DNA from: Sorghum bicolor
Lineage: Eukaryota; Streptophyta; Magnoliopsida; Poales; Poaceae
Reading direction: 5' to 3'
Assembly: GCF_000003195.3 (NCBI RefSeq)
Contig: NC_012879.2
Span: 35,209,596 to 35,273,595 of the forward strand
DNA length: 64,000 nt
Every line of letters begins with the position of its first letter. Position 1 is the first letter of the stretch. Made by a program: the position numbers and the translations under genes. Positions 11,739 through 23,898 of the stretch are shown here, one piece after another. Below the pieces are notes generated by a model. It worked only from the letters and a program-made list of their open reading frames with translations, was not told where the DNA came from and ran no database searches.

Positions 11739-14219
11739 TTAATATGAGAATTCTATAAACTCAATCACATCAAGTTCCTCTACCCGGTTGTTTTGAGGCT
11801 CAAGATAGATTTTCAAGCGTTGACCATTTACCTTAAAAGTGTTACCTATGTCGTCTTGGATGGTAATGGCTCCATGTGTTGAAGTGTCAATAACCTTGTA
11901 TGGTCCATCCCACTTTCTTCGTAGCTTACCATGACCAAAGAGCTTAACTCTTGAATTGAATAGTAGAACCTTATCTCCAGGCTTAAACTCCTTGTGCTTG
12001 ATTCTCTTATCATGCCATCGTTTTGTTCTCTCTTTATAAATGCTTGAATTGTGGTAGGCTTTCTCTCTCCATTCTTCTAGCTCAGATAGTTGCATCAGAC
12101 GATTCTCGCTAGCGAGGTGGAGATCCATATTCCATTTCTTGAGTGCCCAGTGAGCCTTAAACTCTACTTCCACAGGCAAGTGACAAGTTTTTCCATATAC
12201 AAGTTGATAAGGTGACATGCCTATGGGTGTTTTGAATGCAGTTCTATATGCCCAAAGCGCATCAGGAAGTTTGTCCTTCCACCCCTTACCCATCTCATCT
12301 ACGGTCTTTTGTAAAATATTTTTGATTTGTTTATTAGATGTTTCGGCTTGACCGCTAGTCTGAGGATGGTATGGTGTTGCGACGTTGTGTCGAACTCCAT
12401 GATCGGCTAGGTATTTCCGAAAGATTTTATCGATGAAGTGGGAACCTCCATCGCTTATAACTATCCGGGGTATACCAAAGCGAGGAAAGATTACTTCATG
12501 GAACATTCTCTTGGCATGTTTTGAATTAGCTGATCGACAAGGTAGGGCTTCTACCCATTTGGACACATAGTCCACAGCTACTAAGATATACTCGCAATTC
12601 CCGGACATAGGGAATGGCCCCATGAAATCAATGCCCCAAACATCGAAAAGTTCTACTTGAAGATTATTTGTGAGAGGCATTTCATTTCGTGAGTTAATAT
12701 TCCCATGTTTTTGACACCGGTGGCATCTCCTGACAAAGTCCTTTGTATCTTCATACATCGTTGGCCAGAAAAAACCACTTTGCCAAATTTTAGCATGTGT
12801 CCGAAATGCTCCATAGTGTCCTCCATATAGCGAGGCATGGCATCTTTCCATAATTTGAGTAGCCTCAGCCATAGGAACACACCTTCTCAAGAGTCCATCA
12901 GCGCAGACTCGGAAAAGATATGGCTCATCCCAAAGGTGGAAACGACTATCGTGAAGTAACTTCCTTTTGTTTGCACCAGGTGGGACATAGCCTTTTACTA
13001 TAAAGTTTACGATGTCTGCGTACCATGGATCTGCATGTGTTATCTTAAGTAGGGTGTCATCCCTTAGGTAGTCATTTATGGGAAGCTCATCATGTGTTTC
13101 CTTATAGTGAAGCCTGGACAAGTGGTCGGCTACAGAATTCTCTACTCCCTTCCTATCTCGGATTTCTATGTCAAAGTCTTGGAGTAGAAGAATCCATCGA
13201 ATTAGACGAGGCTTAGCATCTTTCTTAGTGAGGAGGTACTTGAGAGCAGCATGGTCTGAATAGATGATTATCTTTGCCCCCACTAAGTATGATCTAAACT
13301 TGTCTATAGCAAAGACAACAGCCAAAAGCTCTTTTTCAATTGTAGTGTAATTGAGCTGTGGTCCAGACAAGGTTTTGCTAGCGTAGGATATGGCATAATG
13401 CTTTCTATCCTTGGTTTGTCCTAAAACGGCACCAACCGCAAAATCGCTAGCATCACACATGATCTCAAAAGGAAGATTCCAATCAGGTGGTTGGATAATC
13501 GGGGCTGAGATGAGTGCTTTCTTAAGAGTTTGAAAAGATTCATGACACTCATCACTAAAGATGAAAGGTGCGTCCTTAGCTAGGAGATTAGTTAGGGGTC
13601 TAGCAATTTGAGAGAAATTCTTGATAAAGCGTCTATAGAACCCTCCATGTCCCAAAAAGCTACGGATTCCTTTCACATTCGTGGGAGGTGGAAGTTTTTC
13701 AATAACTTCAATCTTTGCTTTGTCCACCTCTATACCACGTTCGGACACTTTATGTCCTAGCACTATTCCTTCCTGAACCATAAAATGGCATTTCTCCCAG
13801 TTCAAGATTAAGTGTTTTTCTTCACATCGCTGCAAGACTCTATCTAAATTCTCCAAACAATGATCGAAGTTTTTTCCATAGACGGTAAAATCATCCATGA
13901 AAACCTCCATGATCTTCTCAATCATGTCCGAGAAAATAGACATCATGCACCGTTGGAAAGAAGCTGGAGCATTGCACAATCCGAACGACATTCGTCGGTA
14001 TGAATAAGTTCCATATGGGCATGTAAAGGTAGTCTTTTCTTGGTCATCTAGGTGGATTGGGATTTGGTGATATCTAGAATAACCATCAAGGAAACAAAAG
14101 AAAGAGTGGTTTGCAAGCCGTTCCAACATTTCATCAATGAAGGGTAACGGAAAGTGATCTTTCTTTGTAGCCTTGTTAAGTTTTCGATAGTCAATACACA
14201 TACGCCACCCAGTGACAAT
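11739..14219 (-). pseudogene. R2 pol: reverse transcriptase, RNase H, integrase
   Basis: About 825 codons on the minus strand, continuing the gag-protease frame after one TGA. RT has [10 protein letters not shown] and the catalytic [10 protein letters not shown] (FMDD). RNase H has [14 protein letters not shown] and [10 protein letters not shown]. Integrase has an HHCC finger (GGHYGAF...CHRCQKHG) and the D,D,E core: [18 protein letters not shown] and [18 protein letters not shown]-like WDGPYKVID module is at the C terminus, with no chromodomain. These enzymes copy the element RNA into DNA and insert it. The domain order is that of Ty3/gypsy, and the RT is closest to Athila-type sequences. The stretch is open to its own stop at 11,739, so the copy is only one mutation from a full frame. 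Confidence 0.9.
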
Positions 14220-16205
14220 TCATTGAGGGATGAGTTCATTCTTCTCATTCCTAACGACCGTCATTCCTCCTTTCTTTGGCACTACTTGGACAGGGCTAAC
14301 CCACTCACTATGTGGCACAGGATAAATAATCCCAGCACGATAGAGTTTGAGGACCTCTTTCTTAACAACCTCTCGCATAGCATTGTTAAGTCTCCGTTGT
14401 GGTTCCCTTGAAGGTGTAGAATTGGGATCAATAGGGATACGATGAGTGCAGAGAATGGGACTAATGCCCATGAGATCCTCGAGAGAGTAGCCAAAAGCTG
14501 ATCTATGTCTTTCAAGAACAGTGACAAGTTGTTGTGTTTCATAATCGGAAAGCTTGTCACTGATAATTACTGGAGTTTTTGAGTTGTTGTGCAAGAAGAC
14601 ATATCTAAGGCCAGAAGGAAGAGGTTTTAACTCTATCGAAGGAGGTGAAGGTTGTTCATTTTTGTCTAGCTCATCGGGTTCTACCAACTCTTCTTCTTCT
14701 TGAACAAAGTGTTCATGATTAAAGAATGGTTGGGCCATCTCCTCTTGAGTCACCATTAAGACCTCCTCAATAGGATCTGGGTCAAGTTTGGGTTCCACTA
14801 TCGTGTTAATTGATCTAACAAGAGGAACAACAATAGTGGAATTCCCAACCTTGAAGTCTAAATGACCTCGTTGTGGTTGTTCCTGTAGAAGTTTCATGAT
14901 TGGTCTGCCAATCAAGAGAGGAATCTCCGGTATGTTAAAAATGTGAAAATCTAGACATATTCCAGAGTCCTTAATTCTAACAGGAACTGCCCTTAATACC
15001 CCATGGCTTTCTAGAATTAATCTAGATGGACTTTGTAAAAGTTTTTGAGATGGGGTTATGGACTCGTTGGGATAAAGAGTGTCCGCTAACTCCTTGGAAA
15101 TAACATTTATCCCAACATATGGATTGTAGTGGACCTTCCTAACGGACCGTCTAATTTGGCACAGAAGAATGGTTGAAGGAGTGATGATCCGAGCTACCTC
15201 AGGAGACAGCTCTGCTTCTGTTAGCCATTCATAACTCAGAATAGCCGAAAGGCTTTTGATGTGTTCTATGTCAACAGATTCTACTCTTAGAACGGATTGA
15301 GTGGTCCTTGCTATAGGTCGTGTTTGGATAGGAAAATTTGAGGTGTTTCCATAATCTTCAAAAAGATCTTCCTCGAATTCAAAGGGATGCTCTAAAGGTG
15401 GTGGTTCATCATCCTTTAGTTGGTTTTGCATTCCCTTATCAGGAGGTTTCTCTACAACCAAATTAATAGGTGGGTCAGGTGGAATTTCTAACTCGGTTGC
15501 AAGTTCCTCATCTTTTGGTTTAGGATCAGGCTTGACTTCTTTTTCTTCTTCAGGAAACTCATCATAAATGCCTGTGTAAGGGGTATTTTCAAGGATTCTC
15601 TCTAGGATAGCTCTCCCCTCATCTGTAAGTTTGTGTGTGAATGAGCCTCCTGAAGCAATGTCGAGGTGAAGAGCAGCTTCCTTGTTTAGACCACGATAAA
15701 AGTGGTAGTACAGTACATGGTCAGGCAGGGAAAGGTTTGGACCGGAATTGGTAAGGCTTGTGAACCTAGCCCAAGCTGCTCCTAAAGTTTCCTTCTCTCT
15801 TTGTTTGAATGTAAGAATTTCGATTCTAAGGTCAGCGATTCGAAAGAGTGGGAAGAAAGCGAGACAAAAGTTGTCCCGAAGTTCGTCCCAATTTCCATTA
15901 ACGCCTCCTACAGAATGAGCATACCACTTTTTTGCTCTTCCCAAAAGGGAGAACGGAAATAATTTCCATTTAAGGGTTTCTTGTGTCATGCCAGAAATAG
16001 ATCGGCAAGAACACAACTGCTCGAATTCTCTAAGGTGGGTGTATGGATCTTCATCTACTTGCCCAGAGAAGGGTTGCTCCTGAATCATGGTTATTAGATC
16101 AGGGCCGAGGTCATAGCCATCTGTAAGAATTGGATGTGATGATGGTGGTGGCTCTAATAACTCGCCCTTTGGAGCAAAGAATTTATAGATAGGAGTGAAA
16201 TCCAT
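14220..16205 (-). pseudogene. R2 Gag and protease-like region (ends at premature TGA)
   Basis: Minus-strand frame. I choose the ATG at 16,205 (MDFTPIYKFFAPKG) because longer starts run back into the LTR. Gag has the retrotransposon-gag core: LKWKLFPFSLLGRAKKWY, a FCLAFFP segment and YYHFYRGLNKEAALHLD, with no zinc knuckle. An acidic proline-rich linker follows, then a protease-like domain with HYNPYVGINVIS and IPLLIGRPIM. The position that should hold the catalytic DTG/DSG reads NPYVG, so the active-site Asp is absent; R3 has the same replacement. The RT N-terminal region (VSPVQVVPKKGGMTV) precedes the TGA at 14,220-14,222. R3 has CGC at that place, so the ancestral codon was probably arginine CGA. 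Confidence 0.85.
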
Positions 16206-16298
16206 GTGGTGTGGTGAAAATGGTAAGGTGAGTGTGGTAAAAAAGAAAGGAAAAAGGATACACGGACGACTTGGTTCGAAACTAGCACAGCTACCGTT

Positions 16299-16315
16299 CC
16301 CCGGCAACGGCGCCA
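16299..16315 (-). promoter_or_regulatory. R2 primer-binding site
   Basis: Minus-strand TGGCGCCGTTGCCGGGG, seven bases inside the 5' LTR end; identical to the R1 and R3 sites. Confidence 0.9.
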
Positions 16316-16322
16316 GAAAGCT

Positions 16323-17674
16323 TGTTGGGTATTTTAAACGCAAACAGAAAAATCCGCAAGCGCACGGATACCGATGTAGCCTTCACCCGGGAGTATTCCA
16401 GAGTATCGATTTTCCACAGGGAACGTGAGTGTACTAATTAAGATCCAAGATCGCCCAAGGATAACTATATAATTATTTTTGGTGGGAAGAGAGGAAGTTT
16501 CCTGAGAGTTCTCTAGTTGATCTAAGAATCAAGAATTACTTCAAGATTATCTATATCGGGACATCAGAACACTAACCACAGAAAGAGATGAGAAGGGGGC
16601 TAGGAAGGTCTGACTACGGTCCTACAAACACCGATCCGAACGAGGTGGAATACGTCGACCGTTAGGGCTGTCACTACCCTAGGGCTACCACAACAATCCG
16701 CAGGATTGGGTGCAATTCCAGGTAATTGCAAGACTAAACACAACGTCTAATCTATTAATTACTACTCTAATATTGCAAAGATTAGAGCACTTGCTGCAAG
16801 CGGGAATCCAATAAATAACTTGAATGTAAATAAAAGTAATTAAAGAACTCAGGATTATGAATTGAAGAACCTGGAGAACGACGAAGAACGAACCAGTTGC
16901 TGCAAAAGTACAATGTTGAGGAAGATCCGACAGATCCGGCTCCTCCTCCACTCTCCTCTTCTCTCTCCCTATTTTCTAGATTACAACTAGAACTAACTAG
17001 AACTAGAACTAGAGGAACTAGAACTAGAACTAGATGAACTAGAACTAGATCTAGATGAACTAGAGGTAGAACTAGAAGAACTAGAGGGATCCTCTCTACT
17101 TGGATGAAGAATTGAAACCCTAACTTTGATTCTGTAGAAGAGGTATGCCTCCAGGGGCTGGTGGGGGTCTGCTTATATAGTCCAGGAAGAGTAGCCCCCA
17201 AGAAATCTAGGAAGAGTAGCTCCCAAGAAATCTAGAAAGAGTAGCTCCCAAGGAATTTCCACGTTATTCTCCACCATCCGATCAAACCGACCTTAATCGT
17301 GTGATTTTCCTCGATCCTTAGAGTCGGTGGAGCATAATCCCCGAGACTCGTGCTGATTGGCCAGCAGAGGAGGGCGGGCGCCCAGGGGGGTAGGGCGGGC
17401 GCCCTGCTTCCGGGCCCGCTCGGCCTCCCGTTCGTTCCCGTGGCTTCTGGAGTCTTCTAGATGGTAGAAAATTGCGCGACACGTTAATACCTCTATGTAA
17501 ACCCGACGTGTGGGCCTTTCCTCCATATTTCCTGATAACCCCCTGCAGAAATAGACAAACACCAAAACTCGTGGAATTCTATCAGATAAAACCCTAAGTC
17601 TAGGTGTTGGTTGCATTTGGATCCTTTTTCATGATTAGTTGATGGTTAAATGTGAGCATTAAGGACCGTCAACA
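16323..17674 (-). repeat. R2 5' LTR
   Basis: 1,352 bp, TGTTGGG...GTCAACA in plus reading, matching 9,138-10,489. It contains TATA at 17,172-17,179, the GAACTA array and two GC modules in the same positions. Confidence 0.95.
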
Positions 17675-17760
17675 ATCATGCACACTGAGTCTGCCCCCCA
17701 GCCGATCATGAACGGAAGCTCTCCCCCTAATCGGCCCCTTAAACCACCGACCATCATCGT
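17675..17760 (-). pseudogene. T1 fragment between R2 and R3
   Basis: 86 bp of T1 stranded between the two insertions. Its sequence (CATGCACACTGAGTCTGCC and CAGCCGATCATGAAC) matches T3 at about 38,332-38,365. It begins with the R2 duplication ATCAT and ends with the R3 duplication ATCGT. Confidence 0.8.
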
Positions 17761-18974
17761 TGTTGACGGTTCTTAAGTATCAATTTTAATTATCAAATAA
17801 ACAAGAGAAAGGACCAATATGCAACCAACACCTAGAATTAGGGTTTGATCTGACAGAATTCCACGAGTTTTGTTGTTTATCTGTTTCTACAGGGGGTTAT
17901 CAGGAAATAAGGAAGAAAGGCCCACATGTCGGGATTACATAGAGATATCAATGCACCGCACGATTTTCTACCATCTAGAAGACTCCAGAAGCCACGGGAA
18001 GAAAACAGAGGCCGAAAGGGGCCAGGCCCAGGGCGCCCGCCCCCTGCTGGATCCAGTTCGGGACTCTCTTCGCACGGGATGTTCCACCGACCTATTGGAT
18101 CGAGGAAAACATAGTACCACCTCGCCTACCGACCTAAAAACGCATAGAGGAGGAGGACTATATAAGGAGACCCCCCTGGCCCCTGGAGAAGACATGAAGA
18201 AATTATCATAGAGATTGAGGGGTGCCCTCGAAGGAAAACCTCTTCTCTAATTAATATTTCGTTTTAGGCTTAGCAACCAATGTAAAGTAGAAATAGATCT
18301 TCTAGTTTCTACTAGATTGAGAGAGATAGAGTGGAGGTGTAGATTGGAGGAAGCCCGGCCTGTCGGTGTCTACTCCAAGCTTGTACCTGCGGGATCAAGT
18401 TCTCCTAACCCGAAGCTTGCTCCTAGGATTCTTCAGTATTTCGACTTCTAAATTCTAGTAAGTTCTTGTTTTATTGTTCTTATGGTTTATGAGTTTACTT
18501 TAATCTCTTCGCGTAGAGTTTAGAGTAATCGTTGCTAGCGTAAACGTGGTGTTTAGGCTGGGGTACTCATAGATATTCCCTGACTAGCTGGACCGTGGTA
18601 GTAGTGAGGAACGTGACAATTCCGAGTTACCTTTGCAGACCATATCTCGTTAGCAGGAAGGATAGGGTTTATAGGTGCGGGTTGAACATCCTTTGTGGTG
18701 TCTAGATTCCGTTAGCCTCCCCAATAGAACAGTAAATCATCCTTACCAAGGTTAGAAGGAGACTACGGTTGCAGTCTTCTCTATTTATCACTCACATCGA
18801 AAGACATTCTTTGTGCCTAAAGGGTTAGTAGTAATAGACCGGTTAGTCAGATGCACTCTTTCTCCTAGTGGTAAAAAAATAAATACGATACTCTAGATAA
18901 TTTCCCGGGTGAAGTGCTCACCGATATCCGTGCGCTTGCGGATCAATTCCTTATTGCGTTCCCAAATATCAACA
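17761..18974 (+). repeat. R3 5' LTR
   Basis: TGTTGACGG...ATCAACA. Contains AGGCCCACA (17,928-17,936), one GC module GGGCGCCCGCCC (18,031-18,042) and TATATAAG (18,159-18,166). The 3' LTR has two GC modules. Confidence 0.95.
18159..18166 (+). promoter_or_regulatory. R3 LTR TATA box
   Basis: TATATAAG about 120 bp downstream of the GC module and 220 bp downstream of AGGCCCACA; copy in the 3' LTR near 26,250-26,257. Confidence 0.7.
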
Positions 18975-18982
18975 AGCATTTC

Positions 18983-19000
18983 TGGCGCCGTTGCCGGGGA
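18983..19000 (+). promoter_or_regulatory. R3 primer-binding site
   Basis: TGGCGCCGTTGCCGGGGA, eight bases after the 5' LTR end; the same site as in R1 and R2. Confidence 0.9.
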
Positions 19001-19107
19001 GAAAGACGGTTGCTGAGATAACCTTGAGTCTTACTACTAGCTTGTATCTATACTTTTATCTTTTCTTATCTTTTATATTCTTTATTTATTTTCTTTACTC
19101 TTACCTT

Positions 19108-20454
19108 ATGGAAAACCAAAATTCTAAATCAATCCATGAGTCTGCAATCCCTTCAGTAACTGACCTTTTACCATGGGAGTCATCACAGCCTATCCAAACA
19201 TCCCAGTATAAGTTAAGTTCTAGGTTGATTGCCATGATTCAAAACCTATCTTTTTCGTTAAAGGAAGACGAAAACCCTTACCTTCATATTAGAGATTTTG
19301 AGCAAACATGTGATTGTCTTCGCATTGAAGGCATTTCTGATAAAACTTTACGTTGGAAGCTTTTTCCTTTTTCTTTAAGGGGAGAAGCTAGACAATGGTA
19401 CAGTCAGAAGGTAAGTCAACAACAAGGTGAATGGGGAGTTTTACGAGCCAACTTTTGTCTGGATTTCTATTCCCTTGACCATATAGCCAACCTTAGACTC
19501 GAAGTCCTATCTTTTAAACAAAAAGATAATGAAACTTTGGGAAAATCCTGGAAACGTTTTTCTGATCTTTTAGAATCTGGTCCAAACATTAATCTTGAAG
19601 ACCCTGTTCTTTTATTTCACTTTTTTCGAGGTCTTCAGAAAAATCACAAACAAATGCTACACACAATGTCTAGAGGTTCTTTCTTTCGCATCCCTACTGA
19701 TGAAGCTAGAGTGATCCTAAATAGAATCCTAGAAGCTAAGATGGATAATACCCTTCATGATGAAACCTACGAAGCTGAAGTAGACACTCTGCCAAATTCT
19801 TCATCTACTTTAGCTATCCCAAGTTCTGAGCCACAAGAGGAAGAAATTCCACCACCGGACTTCATGCTGGATATAGAATCCGATCTTTTTGCCGATTTTG
19901 GAAATATTTCAAACTATCATTCTATTGACAAACCCCAAAACAGCCAGTTTAGCATTTATTTGCCAAGTGAACATCAATTGAGAGAGCTTATCTCAGTAAT
20001 GAGTAGCGAATGGTTGGAGGAATCAGAGCTTTCCTCTGATGTGATCCGTTTGGACACACCCTCTATAACTATACGCTGTGCTTATAATTCTGATCGATTT
20101 AATGCTCTATATAATCCTGTTGTGGGGATCAACATCATGTCTGAATCTTTTGCACTTAAACTATTTAAAAATCTTGCCTTAACCCCCTCAACAAAGGTCA
20201 TAAAGGAATCTTCGGGACGATTAGTCCCTAGTCTTGGAATTATTAATGTCCTACCTCTTACGGTAGAAGGCTCCATGGTTCATTTGAACTTCTATATCTT
20301 TGATACATGGGACTTCGACCTGTTGATAGGACAACCTTTTAGATGACTCCTTTATGAAGGTCATACTGGAAAGCTACACATTTCTTTTGGAAAAACTTTT
20401 AAATTCTCAATAACAATTTCACACTCCTTAAACAATAAGGCCGAATCATATCTT
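19108..20454 (+). pseudogene. R3 Gag and protease-like region (TGA at 20,344)
   Basis: I choose the ATG at 19,108 (MENQNSKSIHES), since the upstream part of the frame is leader and hydrophobic noise. Gag core: LRWKLFPFSLRGEARQWY, NFCLDFYSLDHIANL and FHFFRGLQKNHKQML, without zinc knuckle. The protease-like domain has LYNPVVGINIMS and FDLLIGQPFR; the catalytic Asp-Thr/Ser-Gly is replaced by NPVVG, as NPYVG in R2. TGA at 20,344-20,346 interrupts, but the same frame continues into pol. Gag assembles the particle. Whether the protease-like domain can cut is doubtful. Confidence 0.85.
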
Positions 20455-23400
20455 TTGCCTGATCCTATGGAGGAGGTAAAGGCTGCATCTCTAGAGCTTT
20501 TAGAGGAACCAGACTTAGAAGACGAAACTCCTTTCTTCATAGAAGAAGAAGCCGAACCTTCTGAGCCTGAACCCTTAGATGAGTTTGCAGAAGCACCTAG
20601 ACCCCCCATAGAGCTTAAAACTTTACCACCCGGTCTTATATATGCTTTCCTAAACAATAATCCAGAGTTCCCTGTGATCATTAGCGATAAACTCACTCAG
20701 GATCAAACTCTGCGATTAATGACCATTCTTGAGAAACATCACTCAGTGTTCGGCTACTCACTCCAAGATCTTATAGGAATCAGTCCTATGATTTGTACCC
20801 ATCGTATTCCAACAGATCCTTCTGTTTCACCCTCTCGAGAACCCCAACGTAGACTTAACAACACTATGAGAGAGGTAGTTAAAAAGGAAATTATAAAGTT
20901 GCTGCATGCAGGGATTATATATCCTGTGCCGCACAGTGAGTGGGTAAGCCCAGTGCAAGTTGTGCCTAAAAAGGGAGGCATGACTGTTATTATGAATGAA
21001 AAGAACGAGCTAATTCCGCAACGCACCGTCACAGGATGGCGGATGTGCATAGACTATAGAAAACTAAACAAAGCCACGAGAAAAGATCACTTTCCTTTAC
21101 CTTTTATAGATGAGATGCTAGAGCGGTTAGCAAACCATTCGTTCTTCTGTTTCTTAGATGGATATTCAGGGTATCATCAGATCCCGATCCTTCCCGATGA
21201 TCAAAGCAAAACCACTTTTACATGCCCATATGGAACTTATGCTTACCGTAGAATGTCTTTTGGGTTGTGTAATGCACCAGCTTCTTTTCAAAGATGCATG
21301 ATGTCTATATTTTCTGATATGATTGAAGAGATTATGGAAGTTTTCATGGATGATTTCTGTTTATGGAAAAACTTTTGATAGTTGTCTTGAAAACTTAGAC
21401 AAGGTTTTGCAAAGATGTGAAGAAAAGCACTTATTCCTTAATTGGGAAAAATGTCATTTTATGGTTAAGGAAGGAATAGTGCTGGGACACCTAGTGTCTG
21501 AAAGAGGTATTGAGGTAGACAAAGCTAAAATTGAAGTAATTGAACAACTACCTCCACCTGTGAATATAAAAGGAATTCGAAGCTTTCTTGGCCATGCTGG
21601 TTTTTATCGTAGATTCATAAAAGATTTTTCATTTATTGCTAGACCACTTACTCTTTTGCTAGCCAAGGATGCTCCTTTTGAATTTGATGATGCATGTCTA
21701 ACATCTTTCAATTTATTAAAGAAAGCACTCATCTCTGCACCAATCATTCAACCCCCTGATTGGTCGTTGCCTTTTGAAATTATGTGTGATGCTAGTGATT
21801 ATGCTGTGGGGGCAGTTTTGGGACAAACTAAAAATAAGAAGCATCATGCAATTGCTTATGCCAGTAAAACTTTGACAGGAGCTCAACTTAATTATGCAAC
21901 CACTGAAAAAGAGCTTCTGGCTGTTGTCTTTGCCATTGATAAATTTAGATCTTATTTAGTTCGAGCTAAAATAATTGTTTACACTGATCATGCTGCACTA
22001 AAATATTTGCTCACTAAAAAAGATGCTAAACGTCGCCTGATTAGATGGATCTTATTACTCCAAGAATTTGACTTAGAAATAAAAGATAAAAAGGGAGTAG
22101 AAAATTCTGTTGCTGATCACTTGTCTCGAATGTATTTTAAGAGTCCACAGGAAACCCCCATCAATGATTCACTCCGGGACGACATGCTCTACGGGATTAA
22201 CAGGTCTGACCCCTGGTATGCAGATATTGTTAATTTTATGGTTTCAGGGTATGTACCACCAGGAGCAAACAAGAAGAAGCTTATTCAAGAAAGTCGTTCA
22301 CATATATGGGATGAGCCATACCTCTTCCGAGTATGCTCTGATGGCTTACTCAGGAGATGTGTGACCACTAAGGAAGGATGGAAGATCATCGACAGATGTC
22401 ATTCATCACCATATGGAGGTCACTATGGAGCATTCGGTACACATTCAAAGATCTGGCAGTGTGGATTCTACTGGCCTACAATGTATGAAGATACGAAGCA
22501 ATATATCAGAAGATGTGGGCCATGTCAAAGGCACGGAAACATAAATACAAGGGATGCAATGCCACTCACCAACAACCTTCAGATTGAGCTCTTTGATGTA
22601 TGGGGAATAGACTATATGGGTCCATTTCCTCCATCAAAGAAGTGTGAGTACATCTTGGTGGCAGTTGACTATGTCTCCAAGTGGGTAGCGGCATTACCCT
22701 ACAAGCATGCCGACAACGTCAGTTCAAAGAGGATGTTTGAAGAAATTATATTTCCAAGATTTGGAGTCCCCAGAGTAGTGATAAGTGATGGAGGAGCACA
22801 CTTCATCGACAAACGCTTCAAGCAATATCTAGCAAAACATGGAATCCGTCACAACGTCGCTACCCCTTATCATCCTCAGACAAGTGGCCAAGCAGAGACT
22901 TCCAACAAACAAATCAAGAATATTCTTCAGAAGACAGTAAATGAAATGGGAACGGCATAGAAAGACAAGTTACCCGATGCACTCTGGGCATATCGGACAG
23001 CATACAAGACCCCAATCGGAATGTCTCCATACCAATTGGTGTACGGGAAGACTTGCCATCTACCTCTTGAACTAGAGTTCAAAGCACACTGGGCCATAAA
23101 GAGATGGAATATGGACCTAGATGTTGCTGGAGATTATAGAAAAATGCAACTATCAGAATTGGAAGAATGGCGAGAGAAGGCATATCACAACTCAAAGATT
23201 TACAAAGAAAGAGTCAAAAGGTGGCATGACAAGAGAATCAAGAAGAAGGAGTTCACACCCGGAGATAAGGTATTACTTTTTAATTCCAGGGTGAAGCTTT
23301 TCGGGCATGGAAAACTCCGGAGCAAATGGGAAGGACCATTCAAGGTAATTAATTCATCATCCCACGGAGCTATTACACTTCAAAATGACGAAGGTACGTT

Positions 23401-23500
23401 ATTCAAGGTAAATGGTCAACATCTTAAATTATTTTTAGAGCCTAATAAAGAATTAGAAGAAATAGACGTAGTCCACTTTTACCTTCCCATGGAGAATTAG
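20455..23500 (+). pseudogene. R3 pol: reverse transcriptase, RNase H, integrase (frameshift and stop)
   Basis: [12 protein letters not shown] and FMDDF at about 21,348-21,360, where a small deletion shifts the frame immediately after the catalytic motif (relatives read VYGK next). RNase [15 protein letters not shown] and [10 protein letters not shown]. Integrase: CGPCQRHG finger, then [18 protein letters not shown] and [14 protein letters not shown], followed by TAG at 22,958-22,960 where R2 has tryptophan (GKGWKD). The frame then resumes to the stop at 23,500 with a WEGPFKVI C-terminal module. Closest to R2 pol throughout. Not functional as it stands. Confidence 0.9.
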
Positions 23501-23585
23501 AGCCCGACCTTTTTAGTCTGATGTTTTTGGGTCATATATATATTTTTCTAAATAATTTCGCATCTAGAAACGCGCTTGAGAAAGT

Positions 23586-23663
23586 AGGCCCACAGAGGGG
23601 CCAGAAAGAGGGCGGGCGCCCAGCTCAGGTGGGCGGGCGCCCAGCTCAGGTGGGCGGGCGCCC
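23586..23663 (+). promoter_or_regulatory. Internal promoter upstream region with three GC modules
   Basis: AGGCCCACA at 23,586-23,594, then GGGCGGGCGCCC at 23,610-23,621, 23,631-23,642 and 23,652-23,663, exactly 21 bp apart. The same two motifs in the same order precede the LTR TATA boxes of R2 and R3. A TATA box follows at 23,806. The arrangement suggests an upstream activating region for the accessory ORF; this is inference from position. Confidence 0.55.
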
Positions 23664-23805
23664 AGCTCCTGTTCCCCCTCGGTCCCGATTTTCTCTGTTA
23701 TGGAAAATGCACTTATGGTAATCCGAATAATCCCTCGGATGGAAAGTTTCGTACGCACATCGACGGGAGCAACCCGAACAACCCATAGAGGCACTTTTTG
23801 ACCCC

Positions 23806-23812
23806 TATATAA
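23806..23812 (+). promoter_or_regulatory. TATA box of the R3 accessory ORF
   Basis: CTATATAAAC about 90 bp upstream of the ATG at 23,899. A start about 30 bp downstream would give a leader of roughly 60 nt, a normal plant core-promoter geometry. Confidence 0.55.
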
Positions 23813-23898
23813 ACAGACCCCTGACCTCAGTTTTCAAACACCAAGCCACCAAGCCTTCTCTCCTTCAATTAGAGCTTGATTAGTTCCTTGCTGCTCCA

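Larger units (their letters stand above)
9138..17674 (-). mobile_element. R2: complete Athila-like Ty3/gypsy element
   Basis: 8,537 bp, minus strand, flanked by the 5-bp duplication ATCAT (9,133-9,137 and 17,675-17,679). LTRs are 1,352 bp each and differ by about eight substitutions by eye (about 0.6%), so the insertion is recent. Order: 5' LTR 16,323-17,674, primer site 16,299-16,315, gag-protease-RT-RNase H-integrase 16,205-11,739, non-coding segment 11,738-10,490, 3' LTR 9,138-10,489. Coding is intact except for one TGA at 14,220-14,222. It is inserted in T1. Confidence 0.95.

Noticed and set aside
14200..14240. TGA in R2 as a programmed readthrough signal between Gag and Pol
   Set aside because: It lies inside the RT N-terminal region, not at a domain border, lacks a known readthrough context, and R3 has a sense arginine codon there. 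A point mutation is simpler.
23601..23665. The three GC repeats as a CRISPR-like array
   Set aside because: Units are contiguous at 21 bp with no unique spacers, and the context is a plant retroelement promoter.
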